Source: Methylosinus sporium
GTDB taxonomy: Bacteria; Pseudomonadota; Alphaproteobacteria; Rhizobiales; Beijerinckiaceae
NCBI RefSeq assembly: GCF_003113265.1
Contig: NZ_PUIV01000020.1
Span: 1 to 64,000, forward strand
Reading direction: 5' to 3'
DNA: 64,000 nucleotides
This document shows positions 35,814-44,374 of the stretch, piece by piece. Position 1 is the first letter of the stretch, and each line of letters opens with the position of its first letter. A program made the position numbers and the translations under genes. The notes below the pieces were generated by a model. The model saw only the letters and a list, made by a program, of their open reading frames with translations, was not told where the DNA came from and did no database searches.

Positions 35814-36140
35814 TCAGCCCTTCGGCCGATGATCGATCCGCAGCGCCTGGCCGGCGCGATCGGCCAGCGCGGATTGGATGCGGCCGGTCAGGGCGGCCAG
35901 AATCCACGGCATCCAAACCTCTATACGCAGCGAATCGGCGAGCACGTCGATGCGCGCCTGCATATTGTGGCCGAAAGCGCCGACTTTCAGATCGGCGGCG
36001 TTTTCGGTCCAGGCGACTTCGGAATGGGCGAGCTTGTCCACATAGTCCCTCCGCAGCTGATCGAGCCCGGCCGCGACGCGCGCCCGCGCGGTTTCGACGC
36101 CGAGATCATGGCTCACGGTGACGACGATGGATTTTTGCAT
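35814..36140 (-). CDS. Polyhydroxyalkanoic acid system family protein
   Basis: 108 residues from ATG 36140 (MQKSIVVTVSHDLGVETARARV). It matches the small PHA granule-associated family (PHA_gran_rgn, TIGR02610-like): the conserved SHDLG and a beta-rich middle DLKVGAFGHNMQARIDV. The exact role is unknown; members occur with PHA metabolism genes. The frame extends upstream to 36188 but lacks similarity there. Confidence 0.75.
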   Translation of the reverse strand: MQKSIVVTVSHDLGVETARARVAAGLDQLRRDYVDKLAHSEVAWTENAADLKVGAFGHNMQARIDVLADSLRIEVWMPWILAALTGRIQSALADRAGQALRIDHRPKG

Positions 36141-36325
36141 AGCGAGGCTCCCGTGCCGCCAATCTAGGCGTCGAGAGACGGATTTCACAGGGGCCGCTCC
36201 CCTATCGGAATAATTTCAAGCAAATCCACCGAAATTCAGGCAGGGTCTGCGGTTTGCCCGAGGGGGTGCGAAGGGACGATCTGCGAGGAGCGAAGGGCGG
36301 CTTCGACCGCCCTTCGTCCGATCGT

Positions 36326-36595
36326 TCAGCGATTATTGTTGCCGTTGTTGCTGCCGAGATTCCCGTTGCCGTTGTTGCTGCCGAAATTATTGTTACCGTT
36401 ATAGTTTCCGGCATTCGAGTTGCCGTTGCCGCCGCCGACGTTCGCGTTTCCGTTTCCGCTGCCGCGATTATAATTGCCATTGTTGCTGCCGACGTTTCCG
36501 TTTCCGTTTCCGTTGTTTTGAGCGAAAGCGGGAACTCCGAGCGCGGAGGAGCAAACCAGGCCGATAGCAAAAGCCAAAACGATTCTCTTCAGCAT
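36326..36595 (-). CDS. Secreted Asn/Gly-repeat protein
   Basis: 89 residues from ATG 36595; GGAGA lies 6 bases before it, a better spacing than for the ATG at 36601. The signal peptide MLKRIVLAFAIGLVCSS ends near PAFA-Q. The mature part (about 63 residues) is almost only Asn, Gly, Ser, Ala with period-two NG units (NNGNGNGNVGSNNGNYN). It may form a beta-solenoid or amyloid-like fibre; similar N/G-rich proteins are widespread in alphaproteobacteria without known function. An A/T-rich promoter region lies upstream. Confidence 0.65.
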   Translation of the reverse strand: MLKRIVLAFAIGLVCSSALGVPAFAQNNGNGNGNVGSNNGNYNRGSGNGNANVGGGNGNSNAGNYNGNNNFGSNNGNGNLGSNNGNNNR

Positions 36596-36601
36596 TGTCA
36601 T

Positions 36602-37098
36602 TCTCCGAGTCTATTAAGATATCACGCAATTAAATGATAGACTTCATAGCGATTCTGTCAATAAGCGCTAGATAAGAGGTTTCACGGATTTTGATATATT
36701 AATAAATGTAATCAGTTTGATCGTAATATATTATCAATGCGTAGGGATTACGCATCGGAAAACAACTAATGGCAGGGCTATTGCTCGAGCGCGACGATCG
36801 TCGGAGCGAGAGCGGAGTGCTTTTCCTGGGCCAGCATCATCTTTTGCGGATGATGGTTTTCGATTTGATGAATGAGTTGAGCCGGCGCTACGCGGGATCG
36901 TGGACAGAAGCGCGCGGGCTCGGGTCTCGGCCGTAGTGATGCGCTGGCGAATATCGCGGGCGCGCTCCGCGCAATCTCGAACGTAGTTCGGGATAGTCGC
37001 CGAGCGGACGTTGCGCTGTCGCGCACGGCCAATCGCCAGATTTCTGAGGGGAAGTGCGGCCTTTGCCGGACGCTGGCGGATGTTTGGAAAAAGGCGGC
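36602..37098. other. A/T-rich intergenic region and possible gene relic next to tRNA-Asn
   Basis: 36602-36775 is strongly A/T-rich, holds promoter-like sequence and a perfect inverted repeat ATGCGTA-GGGAT-TACGCAT (36737-36755). From about 36778 to 37080, minus-strand fragments in two frames (IPNYVRDCAERARDIRQRI and LIHQIENHHPQKMMLAQ) read like protein but are not continuous, so a decayed gene is possible. No family recognised. Confidence 0.3.
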
Positions 37099-37174
37099 TG
37101 GCTCCCCGAGCAGGACTCGAACCTGCGACCCAGCGATTAACAGTCGCTTGCTCTACCGGCTGAGCTATCGGGGA
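37099..37174 (-). tRNA. tRNA-Asn (GTT)
   Basis: A 76-base cloverleaf on the minus strand: acceptor TCCCCGA/TCGGGGA, D arm GCTC...GAGC, anticodon loop TGTTAAT with anticodon GTT, T loop GGTTCGAGTCC, discriminator G and an encoded CCA. Confidence 0.95.
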
Positions 37175-37265
37175 ACGGTGGCGGGCATATAGCAAGCTCT
37201 AAGCACTCTTGCCAAGCCCTGTTCGCAGCCTTTCTCGATTTCCTTCACATTCGCCCACAAGCCTT

Positions 37266-38162
37266 TCAATCGGCAGGGGGAAAAAGCGCGAGTGTCGCCA
37301 CTATGTCGTTCTGCGAGGGCAGGCCGGCCTCATTGCCGAGGTGCTGAATCTTGTAGCCGGAGGCCACGCGCGCGAAGCGGAAGTGCTCGCGCCAGGTCGC
37401 TTCCGGCCGCTGGAGATAGGACGCCATATAGGCGCCGTGGAAGACATCGCCCGCGCCGGAAGTATCGACGATGCGCTCAGCCGGCACCGGGAGCGAGGGC
37501 AGGCGCTGCACCTCGCCATTCTCGTCGTACCAGAGCATTCCGCGCTCGCCATTGGTGACGCCGCCGATGCGGCAGCCCTTGCTCTTCAAAAAGGCCAGCA
37601 TGTCGGCCTCCGATAGATTCATCTGCTCGCAGAGCCGCTCGGCCACGATGGCGACGTCGATGAACTCCAGCAGATCGGTGATTCCCGGCCGCAGCGCGCC
37701 GCCGTCCAGCGAGGTCAGCGCGCCCGATTCGCGGCAGGCGCGTGCGTAATGCAGGGCGGCGTCGGCGATGTGTCCGTCGCTGTGCAGGGCGCGCACCCCG
37801 GTCAGATCGAGACGCGGGAAATCTTCGAGGAATTTATTGTCGCGGGCGCGCAATATGGCGCGCTTGCCATCCTTGGGCAGGACGAAGGAGAGCGAGGAGC
37901 GCCGCACCCGGCGCGGATGCACGCGCAGCCCATAGGTCGCGGCCATGTCCATGAACATATGGCCGAGCCAGTCGGGCGCGAGCTGCGTCAGCAGATCGAC
38001 GCCGTCGCCGACCAGCTTGGAGCAGGCGAAGGCGGCCGTCACGGCGTTGCCGCCGAAGGAAACGGCGTAATCCTCCGCCACATCCTTTTCATCGCCCTTG
38101 GGCATGACCTGCGTGCGCATGGTCACGTCGATATAGGAATGGCCAATGAATAGTGACTGCAA
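37266..38162 (-). CDS. PfkB-family carbohydrate kinase
   Basis: 298 residues. Ribokinase-like fold with GGNAVTAAFACSKL near residue 37 and the PfkB signature DTSGAGDVFHGAYMA (catalytic Asp, anion hole) at about 245-259. Substrate not predictable; a sugar, sugar phosphate or nucleoside are all possible. It is followed by the erpA-type gene on its upstream side (39 bases). Confidence 0.9.
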   Translation of the reverse strand: MQSLFIGHSYIDVTMRTQVMPKGDEKDVAEDYAVSFGGNAVTAAFACSKLVGDGVDLLTQLAPDWLGHMFMDMAATYGLRVHPRRVRRSSLSFVLPKDGKRAILRARDNKFLEDFPRLDLTGVRALHSDGHIADAALHYARACRESGALTSLDGGALRPGITDLLEFIDVAIVAERLCEQMNLSEADMLAFLKSKGCRIGGVTNGERGMLWYDENGEVQRLPSLPVPAERIVDTSGAGDVFHGAYMASYLQRPEATWREHFRFARVASGYKIQHLGNEAGLPSQNDIVATLALFPPAD

Positions 38163-38201
38163 GCGAGGACTCTTCGATAGGAGGAGAGGAGGAGGGCGTC
38201 G

Positions 38202-38546
38202 TCAGACCGAGAAGCTGGAGCCGCAGCCGCAGGAGGCCGTGGCGTTCGGATTCTCGACGCGGAAGGATTGGCCCATCAGATCCTCGACATAATCGACGCG
38301 CGCGCCGGCGATATAGGCGGCGGAAATCGAATCGACGACGAGCCGCGCCCCGTCGCGCTCGACGATGATATCGTCCGCTGTGGGCTCGGTCTCGAGCGTA
38401 TAGGCGTATTGCAGGCCGGAGCAGCCGCCGCCATCGACGGAGAGACGCAGCACCTTCGCTTCGGCCTCGCCGGCGAGGATGGCGTTGATGCGCTCGGCCG
38501 CGCGCTCGCTCATCTCGATCTTCGCAATCGTCGCCGTATCGGTCAT
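38202..38546 (-). CDS. erpA: Iron-sulfur cluster insertion protein, A-type carrier (ErpA/IscA)
   Basis: 114 residues from ATG 38546. HesB/IscA fold with the three cluster ligands Cys42 (GGGCSGLQY), Cys106 and Cys108 (SCGCGSSFSV). It delivers Fe-S clusters to apo-proteins. A long open frame continues upstream to 40016 but crosses a repeat and the antisense of the HD gene, so I do not use it. Divergent from the dGTPase-like gene, the usual alphaproteobacterial neighbour. Confidence 0.92.
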   Translation of the reverse strand: MTDTATIAKIEMSERAAERINAILAGEAEAKVLRLSVDGGGCSGLQYAYTLETEPTADDIIVERDGARLVVDSISAAYIAGARVDYVEDLMGQSFRVENPNATASCGCGSSFSV

Positions 38547-38675
38547 TTGGGCGCGCCTTCCTCTTTTTTGGCTTTTGTCTCGCCGGCCAGCTCGCTTGCG
38601 CTCCACGGGGCGGGCGGGATATGCGAAGCGAAAATATGGCCGCCCGCGTGACCTTGCAATGACAGGAGCAGACGA

Positions 38676-39869
38676 TTGGCGATCGAAGATCCCGCCGTCC
38701 GCGGCCGCGCCCCTTGCGCCAGCGACCCTTCGGCCTCGCGCGGGCGCCTTTTTCCCGAACCGGCCTCGCCGACGCGCAGCGAGTTCCAGCGCGACCGCGA
38801 CCGCATCATCCATTCGACGGCCTTTCGCCGCCTCGCGCATAAGACTCAGGTCTTCGTGCCGCTGGACGGCGACCATTTCCGCACGCGGCTGACCCATACG
38901 ATAGAGGTGGGGCAGATCGCCCGCGCGCTCGCCCGCGCGCTGGCGCTGGACGAGGACCTCGCCGAGGCGGTGGCGCTCGCCCATGACCTCGGGCATACGC
39001 CTTTCGGCCATGCCGGCGAGCATGCGCTGCACCGTTGCATGGAGGTCTATGGCGGCTTCGACCACAACGCCCAGGCGCTGCGCGTCGTCACTTTGCTCGA
39101 GCGCCGCTACGCCCGCTATGATGGGCTGGACCTCACTTTCGAGACGCTGGAAGGCCTCGTCAAGCACAATGGCCCTTTGCGCGGGCCTCGCGCGAATCGC
39201 GCGCTCGCTCCTTATGTGGCGGAATTCGACGCGCTGTTTCCGCTGGAGCTGGACACATTCGCCGGGCCCGAGGCGCAGGCGGCGGCGCTCGCCGACGATA
39301 TCGCCTATGACGCCCACGACATTGACGATGGGCTGCGCGCAAACCTGTTCTCGCTCGAGGATATCGCCGCCGTGCCCTTCATCGGCGTGATGCTGGACGA
39401 GATACGCGCCGTCTATGGCGCGCTGGAGCGCACGCGCGTCATTCACGAGCTGGGCCGGCGCGTCATCACCCGCTTCGTCGAGGACGCCATCATCCAATCG
39501 GAGAAGCGGCTGCGCCTCGTCGGGGCGAAAAGCGTCGAGGATGTGCGCCGCGCCGGCGTGGCGACGATCGCCTTCTCGCCGCCCATGGCCGAGGCCGATC
39601 GCTCGATCAAGGCCTTTCTCTTCCCCAAAATGTATCGGCACGAGAAAGTCGTGGGCGTCTGGGACCGCGCCGAGCAGGTGATCTCGCGGCTTTTCCCCGT
39701 CTATTTCGACGATCCGGCGCAAATGCCGCCGGAATGGGCCGAGCTCGCCCGCGCCGAGCAGGGCGCCGCCCGCGCCCGCCATGTCGCCGATTACATCGCC
39801 GGAATGACCGACCGCTATGCGCTCGGCGAATATCGCAAGCTGTTCGGGGAGAAAATGTCCCTGGGCTGA
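38676..39869 (+). CDS. dgt: dGTPase-like deoxynucleotide triphosphohydrolase
   Basis: 397 residues, TTG start with AGGAG upstream. HD-domain metal ligands: His74 (RLTHTIEVGQIA), His103-Asp104 (AHDLGHTPFGHAGE), then GGFDHNAQALRV and the distal Asp in DDIAYDAHDIDDG. It hydrolyses dNTPs to the nucleoside and triphosphate. This is the short dgt-like type common beside argS and erpA in alphaproteobacteria. Confidence 0.92.
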   Translation: MAIEDPAVRGRAPCASDPSASRGRLFPEPASPTRSEFQRDRDRIIHSTAFRRLAHKTQVFVPLDGDHFRTRLTHTIEVGQIARALARALALDEDLAEAVALAHDLGHTPFGHAGEHALHRCMEVYGGFDHNAQALRVVTLLERRYARYDGLDLTFETLEGLVKHNGPLRGPRANRALAPYVAEFDALFPLELDTFAGPEAQAAALADDIAYDAHDIDDGLRANLFSLEDIAAVPFIGVMLDEIRAVYGALERTRVIHELGRRVITRFVEDAIIQSEKRLRLVGAKSVEDVRRAGVATIAFSPPMAEADRSIKAFLFPKMYRHEKVVGVWDRAEQVISRLFPVYFDDPAQMPPEWAELARAEQGAARARHVADYIAGMTDRYALGEYRKLFGEKMSLG

Positions 39870-39880
39870 ACGGTTGCCCC

Positions 39881-40012
39881 GCTCACCCTCCCCTTTAGGG
39901 GGAGGGTCGGCCGGCGATAGCCGGACGGGGTGGGGTTCAACAGCAAAAACTCGGGGCGTCACCCCCTCCCGATCGCCTTCGGCGCTCGACCTCCCCCCTC
40001 GAGGGGGAGGTG
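39881..40012. repeat. Composite REP-like element
   Basis: Starts with CACCCTCCCCTTTAGGGGGAGGGT (hairpin), then a GGCCGGC-GATA-GCCGG stem and GGGGTGGGG. After a 30-base spacer the mirrored half follows: CACCCCCTCCCGATCGCC, TTCGGCGCTCGACC and a palindrome CCTCCCCCCTCGAGGGGGAGG. An almost identical element is embedded in dnaE2 at 62949-63077. Confidence 0.85.
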
Positions 40013-40130
40013 GCAACGCGCTTTCGAGCGACGCCGCTCATTTCCCCCATCGCCCTGAGGGCGGACCACAGCTCGCCTTGACGGCGCCCCTCGCGCGCCC
40101 GACCTCCTGGTTCTGACCCGGGAGGCTCCC

Positions 40131-40355
40131 ATGCTCGTCATCGAATTCGTCGGCGCCGCGCCAGAGGGAATGAACGCGCAGGTCATCGATCGGATGAACA
40201 CCGACATCAGCGACGTGCGCAAGGCGGTCACGCACGCCAAGTCGCTGTTCTCGAATGTGATCGTCCAGCGCAAGCACAAGCCGCTGCCGCATGGCTTCCG
40301 CATATTGGACAGCGATGGGCGGGAGGTCGCGAGCTGGAGCATAGACGACAGCTGA
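40131..40355 (+). CDS. Small hypothetical protein
   Basis: 74 residues (MLVIEFVGAAPEGMNAQVID...SWSIDDS), with GGGAGGCTCCC before the ATG. It is a mixed alpha/beta soluble protein with no family I recognise. Base composition matches the chromosome. It is convergent with the YwgA-like gene, 5 bases apart. Confidence 0.55.
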   Translation: MLVIEFVGAAPEGMNAQVIDRMNTDISDVRKAVTHAKSLFSNVIVQRKHKPLPHGFRILDSDGREVASWSIDDS

Positions 40356-40360
40356 AGTAG

Positions 40361-40882
40361 TTATCCAGCTGAACAAGCAACCGCTGGAGGAAGGCCAAGT
40401 ACTTTCAACAACTCAATCGCTTCCTGCTCGCGGCCGTTCTGCGTCTTAGCGCCTTTGCGTCGGACTAATTCGGTAGGCCAGTCAGCGCGGTTTTCCATCA
40501 CAGCCAACCAATGAATCGTCGCTGCCAATTCCAGGACCGTGGCGGATCGTCGCTGCATTTCGTAAAGCCCATTTTTTGCTATATCCAAGGGAATAGACGA
40601 ATCCAAAGGTTCTCCGTCGCCCGCCGTGCTGGCTCGAAAAACAATATAGGGAACGCCATCGCTCAGGCGTCTCCGTTGTTCGGACTCGACATGGCCGATA
40701 ATCACTTCGTCTTCCACTTCCTCGGCGAGGTCAGCCGAATAGGGGCCATAGTGGTGATATTCGTACGAAAAACCGCTACCCAGGCCCATCTGATCCAGCA
40801 GATAGACAACTTTTTGAAGGCGAATTTTTCCGACGATCTCTCCACCAGCGGCGACGATGAGGCTAGGAATATCTATGGTCAT
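40361..40882 (-). CDS. YwgA-like protein of the HD module
   Basis: 173 residues. The N-terminal part KIRLQKVVYLLDQMGLGSGF followed by YEYHHYGPYSADLAEEVE is the pattern of YwgA-like proteins (distant from GepA/Panacea-type domains of toxin-antitoxin and phage-associated proteins). The biochemical function is unknown. Its ATG overlaps the stop of the HD gene (ATGA at 40879-40882), so the two are translationally coupled, and B. subtilis pairs ywgA with the HD gene ywfO in the same way. A/T content is higher than in flanking genes. Confidence 0.7.
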   Translation of the reverse strand: MTIDIPSLIVAAGGEIVGKIRLQKVVYLLDQMGLGSGFSYEYHHYGPYSADLAEEVEDEVIIGHVESEQRRRLSDGVPYIVFRASTAGDGEPLDSSIPLDIAKNGLYEMQRRSATVLELAATIHWLAVMENRADWPTELVRRKGAKTQNGREQEAIELLKVLGLPPAVACSAG

Positions 40883-42282
40883 GCGCGCCTCCTTTTGACC
40901 GAATCGATTATGCCTTCAGCTATCTTGTATTCTGAATCGTTGAGAAAAAAATATCGCTCGAACGAACGTTGCCCGCCTGTAGCTGCTATTGTGGCATCCG
41001 TGAAATGAGTGATTTCTTTTAGCCTTCTGTCGGACATTTGAATCATGAGCCGCTTCTGGGCTCGGCCGTCATCGGCGCCGATTTCGCCATAGATCGAGAG
41101 CTTCGCCGAATCGCGGAATACACTCTCGTCGAAATTGTCTTTGAACTTCTCATTGAGAGCGTGTTTGAGCCGACGCTGCGACTCTGCGTCTTCCGGAAAG
41201 CATTGCTGAATATCGAGGCAGATCGGCTTTTGTCGGTCGAGAATACGTTTTGCGATCACCTTGGCTTGTCCGCTTCCGGAGGCCGCAACTGCGTGAAATG
41301 CGTTCCACACGACCGAATCATCTAAAGCGCGATAGTTGGATATCGTTTCTCCGCCGGGTAGAAAGAATTGGACCAGCGGATTAGCATCGGCAAGGCCTGC
41401 GGCAGTGGTATTAGTCGCAACCTCTCTCGCGAGAAAGCGAAAAAATGCAGCAACAAGCTGTTCAATTCCGCGAGTTGTCTTGTGAAAATATACATTAGTA
41501 TAGAGGCGATATCTGGCCAGTAGGAAATCTTCTGCTGCATCGCGCGCTTTATATCCGAGACAAAATCCGTGACTATAAATTGGAGTCGCGTCTTCCGAGT
41601 CTGGTAGCGATATGTCGAGTTCCGCGACGCGAACATTGTCCATCAACCAATCAAGATCGATGGCCCCCGCTCCCGTCCCCGTCATGTACCGATCACGAAT
41701 AAGATAGTCGAGCCGATCAGCGTCGAACGAACTTGAAACCACGGAATGATACATATCCGTGGGCGTCTCGGCTCGTATCAATTCGGCTACTGCTTCGGAA
41801 CTCACACCGCCACTCGACAAAATCTCCTTGATCTCTCCCTGTGGGTCATCAATCATATCTGCCGTAAATTCCTCGTGCTTCCGAATTTTTCGTCGTGTGA
41901 AAGACCCGTCAGAAGCAAGGGACTTACGTGCCTCTTCGAAGGCGTGACTGAAGGGGCCATGCCCAATATCGTGCAGAAGAGCGGCGAACAGGGCGACCTT
42001 GGCACGCTCGACATTGAATTCGCCGTCTACTCGCCCGAGTTTAATTTCTCGTTCAATGAGCTTCACCAAACGACGTGCGTTGTGGAAAACTCCAACAGAG
42101 TGCGCAAAGCGGGTATGAGAAGCGGACGGAAAAACAAATTCAGACACACCAAGCTGCTTGATGCGGCGGAGACGCTGGAGGTCTGGCGTTTGGAGTAGAC
42201 GCCATACGGACTCATCGACGAGACCTTCGTCTTCGAATGTGACCAGTCCGTGGATCGGGTCTCGAATGCGCTCGGTTTTCAT
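40879..42282 (-). CDS. HD-domain phosphohydrolase, SAMHD1/YwfO-like
   Basis: 467 residues from ATG 42282 (MKTERIRDPIHGL, the usual start). HD ligands: His61 in SHTRFAHSVGVF, His104-Asp105 in LLHDIGHGPFSHAFE, and the distal Asp in SSFDADRLDYLIRDRYMTG. Members hydrolyse dNTPs. The C-terminal 200 residues are variable. The gene is A/T-richer and less codon-biased than its neighbours, which suggests transfer. It forms a coupled pair with the YwgA-like gene and lies 1 kb from the chromosomal dGTPase-like gene. Confidence 0.88.
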   Translation of the reverse strand: MKTERIRDPIHGLVTFEDEGLVDESVWRLLQTPDLQRLRRIKQLGVSEFVFPSASHTRFAHSVGVFHNARRLVKLIEREIKLGRVDGEFNVERAKVALFAALLHDIGHGPFSHAFEEARKSLASDGSFTRRKIRKHEEFTADMIDDPQGEIKEILSSGGVSSEAVAELIRAETPTDMYHSVVSSSFDADRLDYLIRDRYMTGTGAGAIDLDWLMDNVRVAELDISLPDSEDATPIYSHGFCLGYKARDAAEDFLLARYRLYTNVYFHKTTRGIEQLVAAFFRFLAREVATNTTAAGLADANPLVQFFLPGGETISNYRALDDSVVWNAFHAVAASGSGQAKVIAKRILDRQKPICLDIQQCFPEDAESQRRLKHALNEKFKDNFDESVFRDSAKLSIYGEIGADDGRAQKRLMIQMSDRRLKEITHFTDATIAATGGQRSFERYFFLNDSEYKIAEGIIDSVKRRRA

Positions 42283-42504
42283 AGAACAAACATAGAACGA
42301 TAATGCGTCACGGTCCAGCCCCTTTTGGTTCCGGCGCAATCTGATGGCATGGCCCGCGACGACGCAAGGGGCTTACGTCGTTGATCTGTGGATGAAAGCT
42401 AGCCAGGCGACGCAGCTCGATCGCTGGCCGACTTCGAATGGCGTGCTTTCTCCGCCTCTGTCTGCTAAACCCCCGGCCGCAATCGCCCCCGGCCCGGACA
42501 TTCG

Positions 42505-44283
42505 ATGAACATCTTCTCCGACTTCCACGTCGCCATCGCCGCCATTCTCGATTCGATCAAGGCCTCCGGCCGCCTGCCGGAGACGCTGGATTATGCGCGT
42601 TTCGTCGTGGAGCCGCCCAAGGACGCCGCCCATGGCGATCTCGCCACCAACGCCGCCATGGTCTTCGCCAAGGAGGCCAAGGCCAATTTCGCCAATCCGC
42701 GCCAGCTCGCGGTGGAGATCGCGGCGGCGCTCGCCGAGCTGCCCAATGTGGCCGAGGCCGAGGTCGCCGGGCCGGGCTTTATCAATATCCGCCTGAAGCC
42801 GAGCCTCTACGCCGATGTGCTGCGCGCCGTGCTGAACGACTGCGAAGCCTATGGAAGGCCGCAGGGCAGGGGGGCGCTCACGGGCAAGATCAATGTCGAA
42901 TATGTCTCGGCCAATCCGACCGGGCCGATGCATGTCGGCCACGGCCGCGGCGCTGTGTTCGGCGATGCGCTGGCCAATCTCCTGGCCTTCGCGGGCGCGG
43001 AGGTCACGCGCGAATATTACATCAATGACGCTGGCGCGCAGGTCGATGTTCTCGCCCGCTCGGCCTTCCTGCGCTATCGCGAGGCGCTCGGCGAGACGAT
43101 CACAATTCCAGAGGGGCTCTATCCGGGCGACTATCTGAAGGCCGCCGGCGAAGCTCTGGCGAAACAATATGGCCGCGAGCTTTTGGACAAGAGCGAGAGC
43201 GAATGGCTGGAGCCGGTCAAACGCGCGGCGATCGACGCGATGATGGCGATGATCCGCGACGATCTCGCCGCGCTCGACATCACTCATGAGGTCTTCTTCT
43301 CCGAGCGCACGCTGCATGAGAAGATCAATGGGCTGTCGGAGATCGACAAGGAAATAAACGAGCTGCGCGCGCGCGGCCTCGTCTATGACGGCCGCCTGCC
43401 GCCGCCCAAGGGCCAATTGCCGGATGATTGGGAGGATCGCGAGCAGACCTTGTTCCGCTCCACGGATTTCGGCGATGACGTCGATCGTCCTTTGAAGAAA
43501 TCCGACGGCTCCAACACCTATTTCGCGGCCGATATCGCCTATCACAAATCCAAGATCGACCGTGGCTTCACCGCGCTCGTCGATGTGTGGGGCGCGGATC
43601 ATGGCGGCTATGTGAAGCGCATGACCGCCGCCGTCGCCGCTCTGTCCGACAATAAGGTCACGCTCGATGTGAAGCTCTGCCAGCTCGTGAAATTGATGCG
43701 CAATGGCGAGCCGGTGAAAATGTCGAAGCGCGCCGGCGATTTCGTCACGCTGCGCGAGGTGGTGGACGAAGTGGGCGTCGACGCCGTGCGTTTCATGATG
43801 CTCTATCGCAAGAATGACGCGCCGCTCGAATTCGATCTCGCCAAGGTCATAGAGCAGTCGAAGGACAACGCCGTCTTCTATGTGCAATACGCTCATGCGC
43901 GGGCGAAATCGGCGCTGCGTCAGGCGCTCGGCGCTTTTCCCGATCTCGATCTGACGCCCAAGGCGCTCGCGGCCGCGCCGCTGGATCTGTTGCAGGACGA
44001 AGGCGAGATCGCGCTCGCCAAAGCCATTGCGCAATATCCGAGGTTGATCGAATCGGCCGCCACGGCGCATGAGCCGCACAGAATCGCCTTCTATCTCTAC
44101 GATCTCGCCAGCGTCTTTCATTCGCATTGGAACAAAGGCAAAGATCGGCCACAATTACGCTTTGTTAATGCAGATGATAGAAATTCGACCTATGCGCGGA
44201 TGGCGTTGGTCGTTTCTTTGACTTGCGTCCTGGCGTCGGGTTCGAGACTCCTAGGCGTGAGCGCCCCCGACGAGATGCGGTGA
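42505..44283 (+). CDS. argS: Arginyl-tRNA synthetase
   Basis: 592 residues. Class I synthetase: N-terminal Add1 domain (1-95), HIGH motif as HVGH at 143-146 ([15 protein letters not shown]), [12 protein letters not shown] near 405, and a C-terminal DALR anticodon-binding domain. Full length. The SPOR-domain gene follows after 91 bases and then nagZ, scpA and scpB, a common alphaproteobacterial order. Confidence 0.96.
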   Translation: MNIFSDFHVAIAAILDSIKASGRLPETLDYARFVVEPPKDAAHGDLATNAAMVFAKEAKANFANPRQLAVEIAAALAELPNVAEAEVAGPGFINIRLKPSLYADVLRAVLNDCEAYGRPQGRGALTGKINVEYVSANPTGPMHVGHGRGAVFGDALANLLAFAGAEVTREYYINDAGAQVDVLARSAFLRYREALGETITIPEGLYPGDYLKAAGEALAKQYGRELLDKSESEWLEPVKRAAIDAMMAMIRDDLAALDITHEVFFSERTLHEKINGLSEIDKEINELRARGLVYDGRLPPPKGQLPDDWEDREQTLFRSTDFGDDVDRPLKKSDGSNTYFAADIAYHKSKIDRGFTALVDVWGADHGGYVKRMTAAVAALSDNKVTLDVKLCQLVKLMRNGEPVKMSKRAGDFVTLREVVDEVGVDAVRFMMLYRKNDAPLEFDLAKVIEQSKDNAVFYVQYAHARAKSALRQALGAFPDLDLTPKALAAAPLDLLQDEGEIALAKAIAQYPRLIESAATAHEPHRIAFYLYDLASVFHSHWNKGKDRPQLRFVNADDRNSTYARMALVVSLTCVLASGSRLLGVSAPDEMR

Positions 44284-44374
44284 TCGCGGCCGGCGCTTTG
44301 CTAGAGCGCGGCGCGCGCTCGCATCCGGGAGTGGCGACGTCGCGTCCGTCGGGTAGTGAGCAGGAAGGTGCATC

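Noticed and set aside
36254-36637. Plus-strand frame opposite the Asn/Gly-repeat gene
   Set aside because: A Val/Ala/Ile-rich mirror of the repeat codons; the minus strand has the signal peptide and ribosome binding site.
38547-40016. Long minus-strand frame extending the ErpA-type gene to 604 residues
   Set aside because: It runs antisense through the dGTPase-like gene and a REP element; the A-type carrier is complete from 38546.
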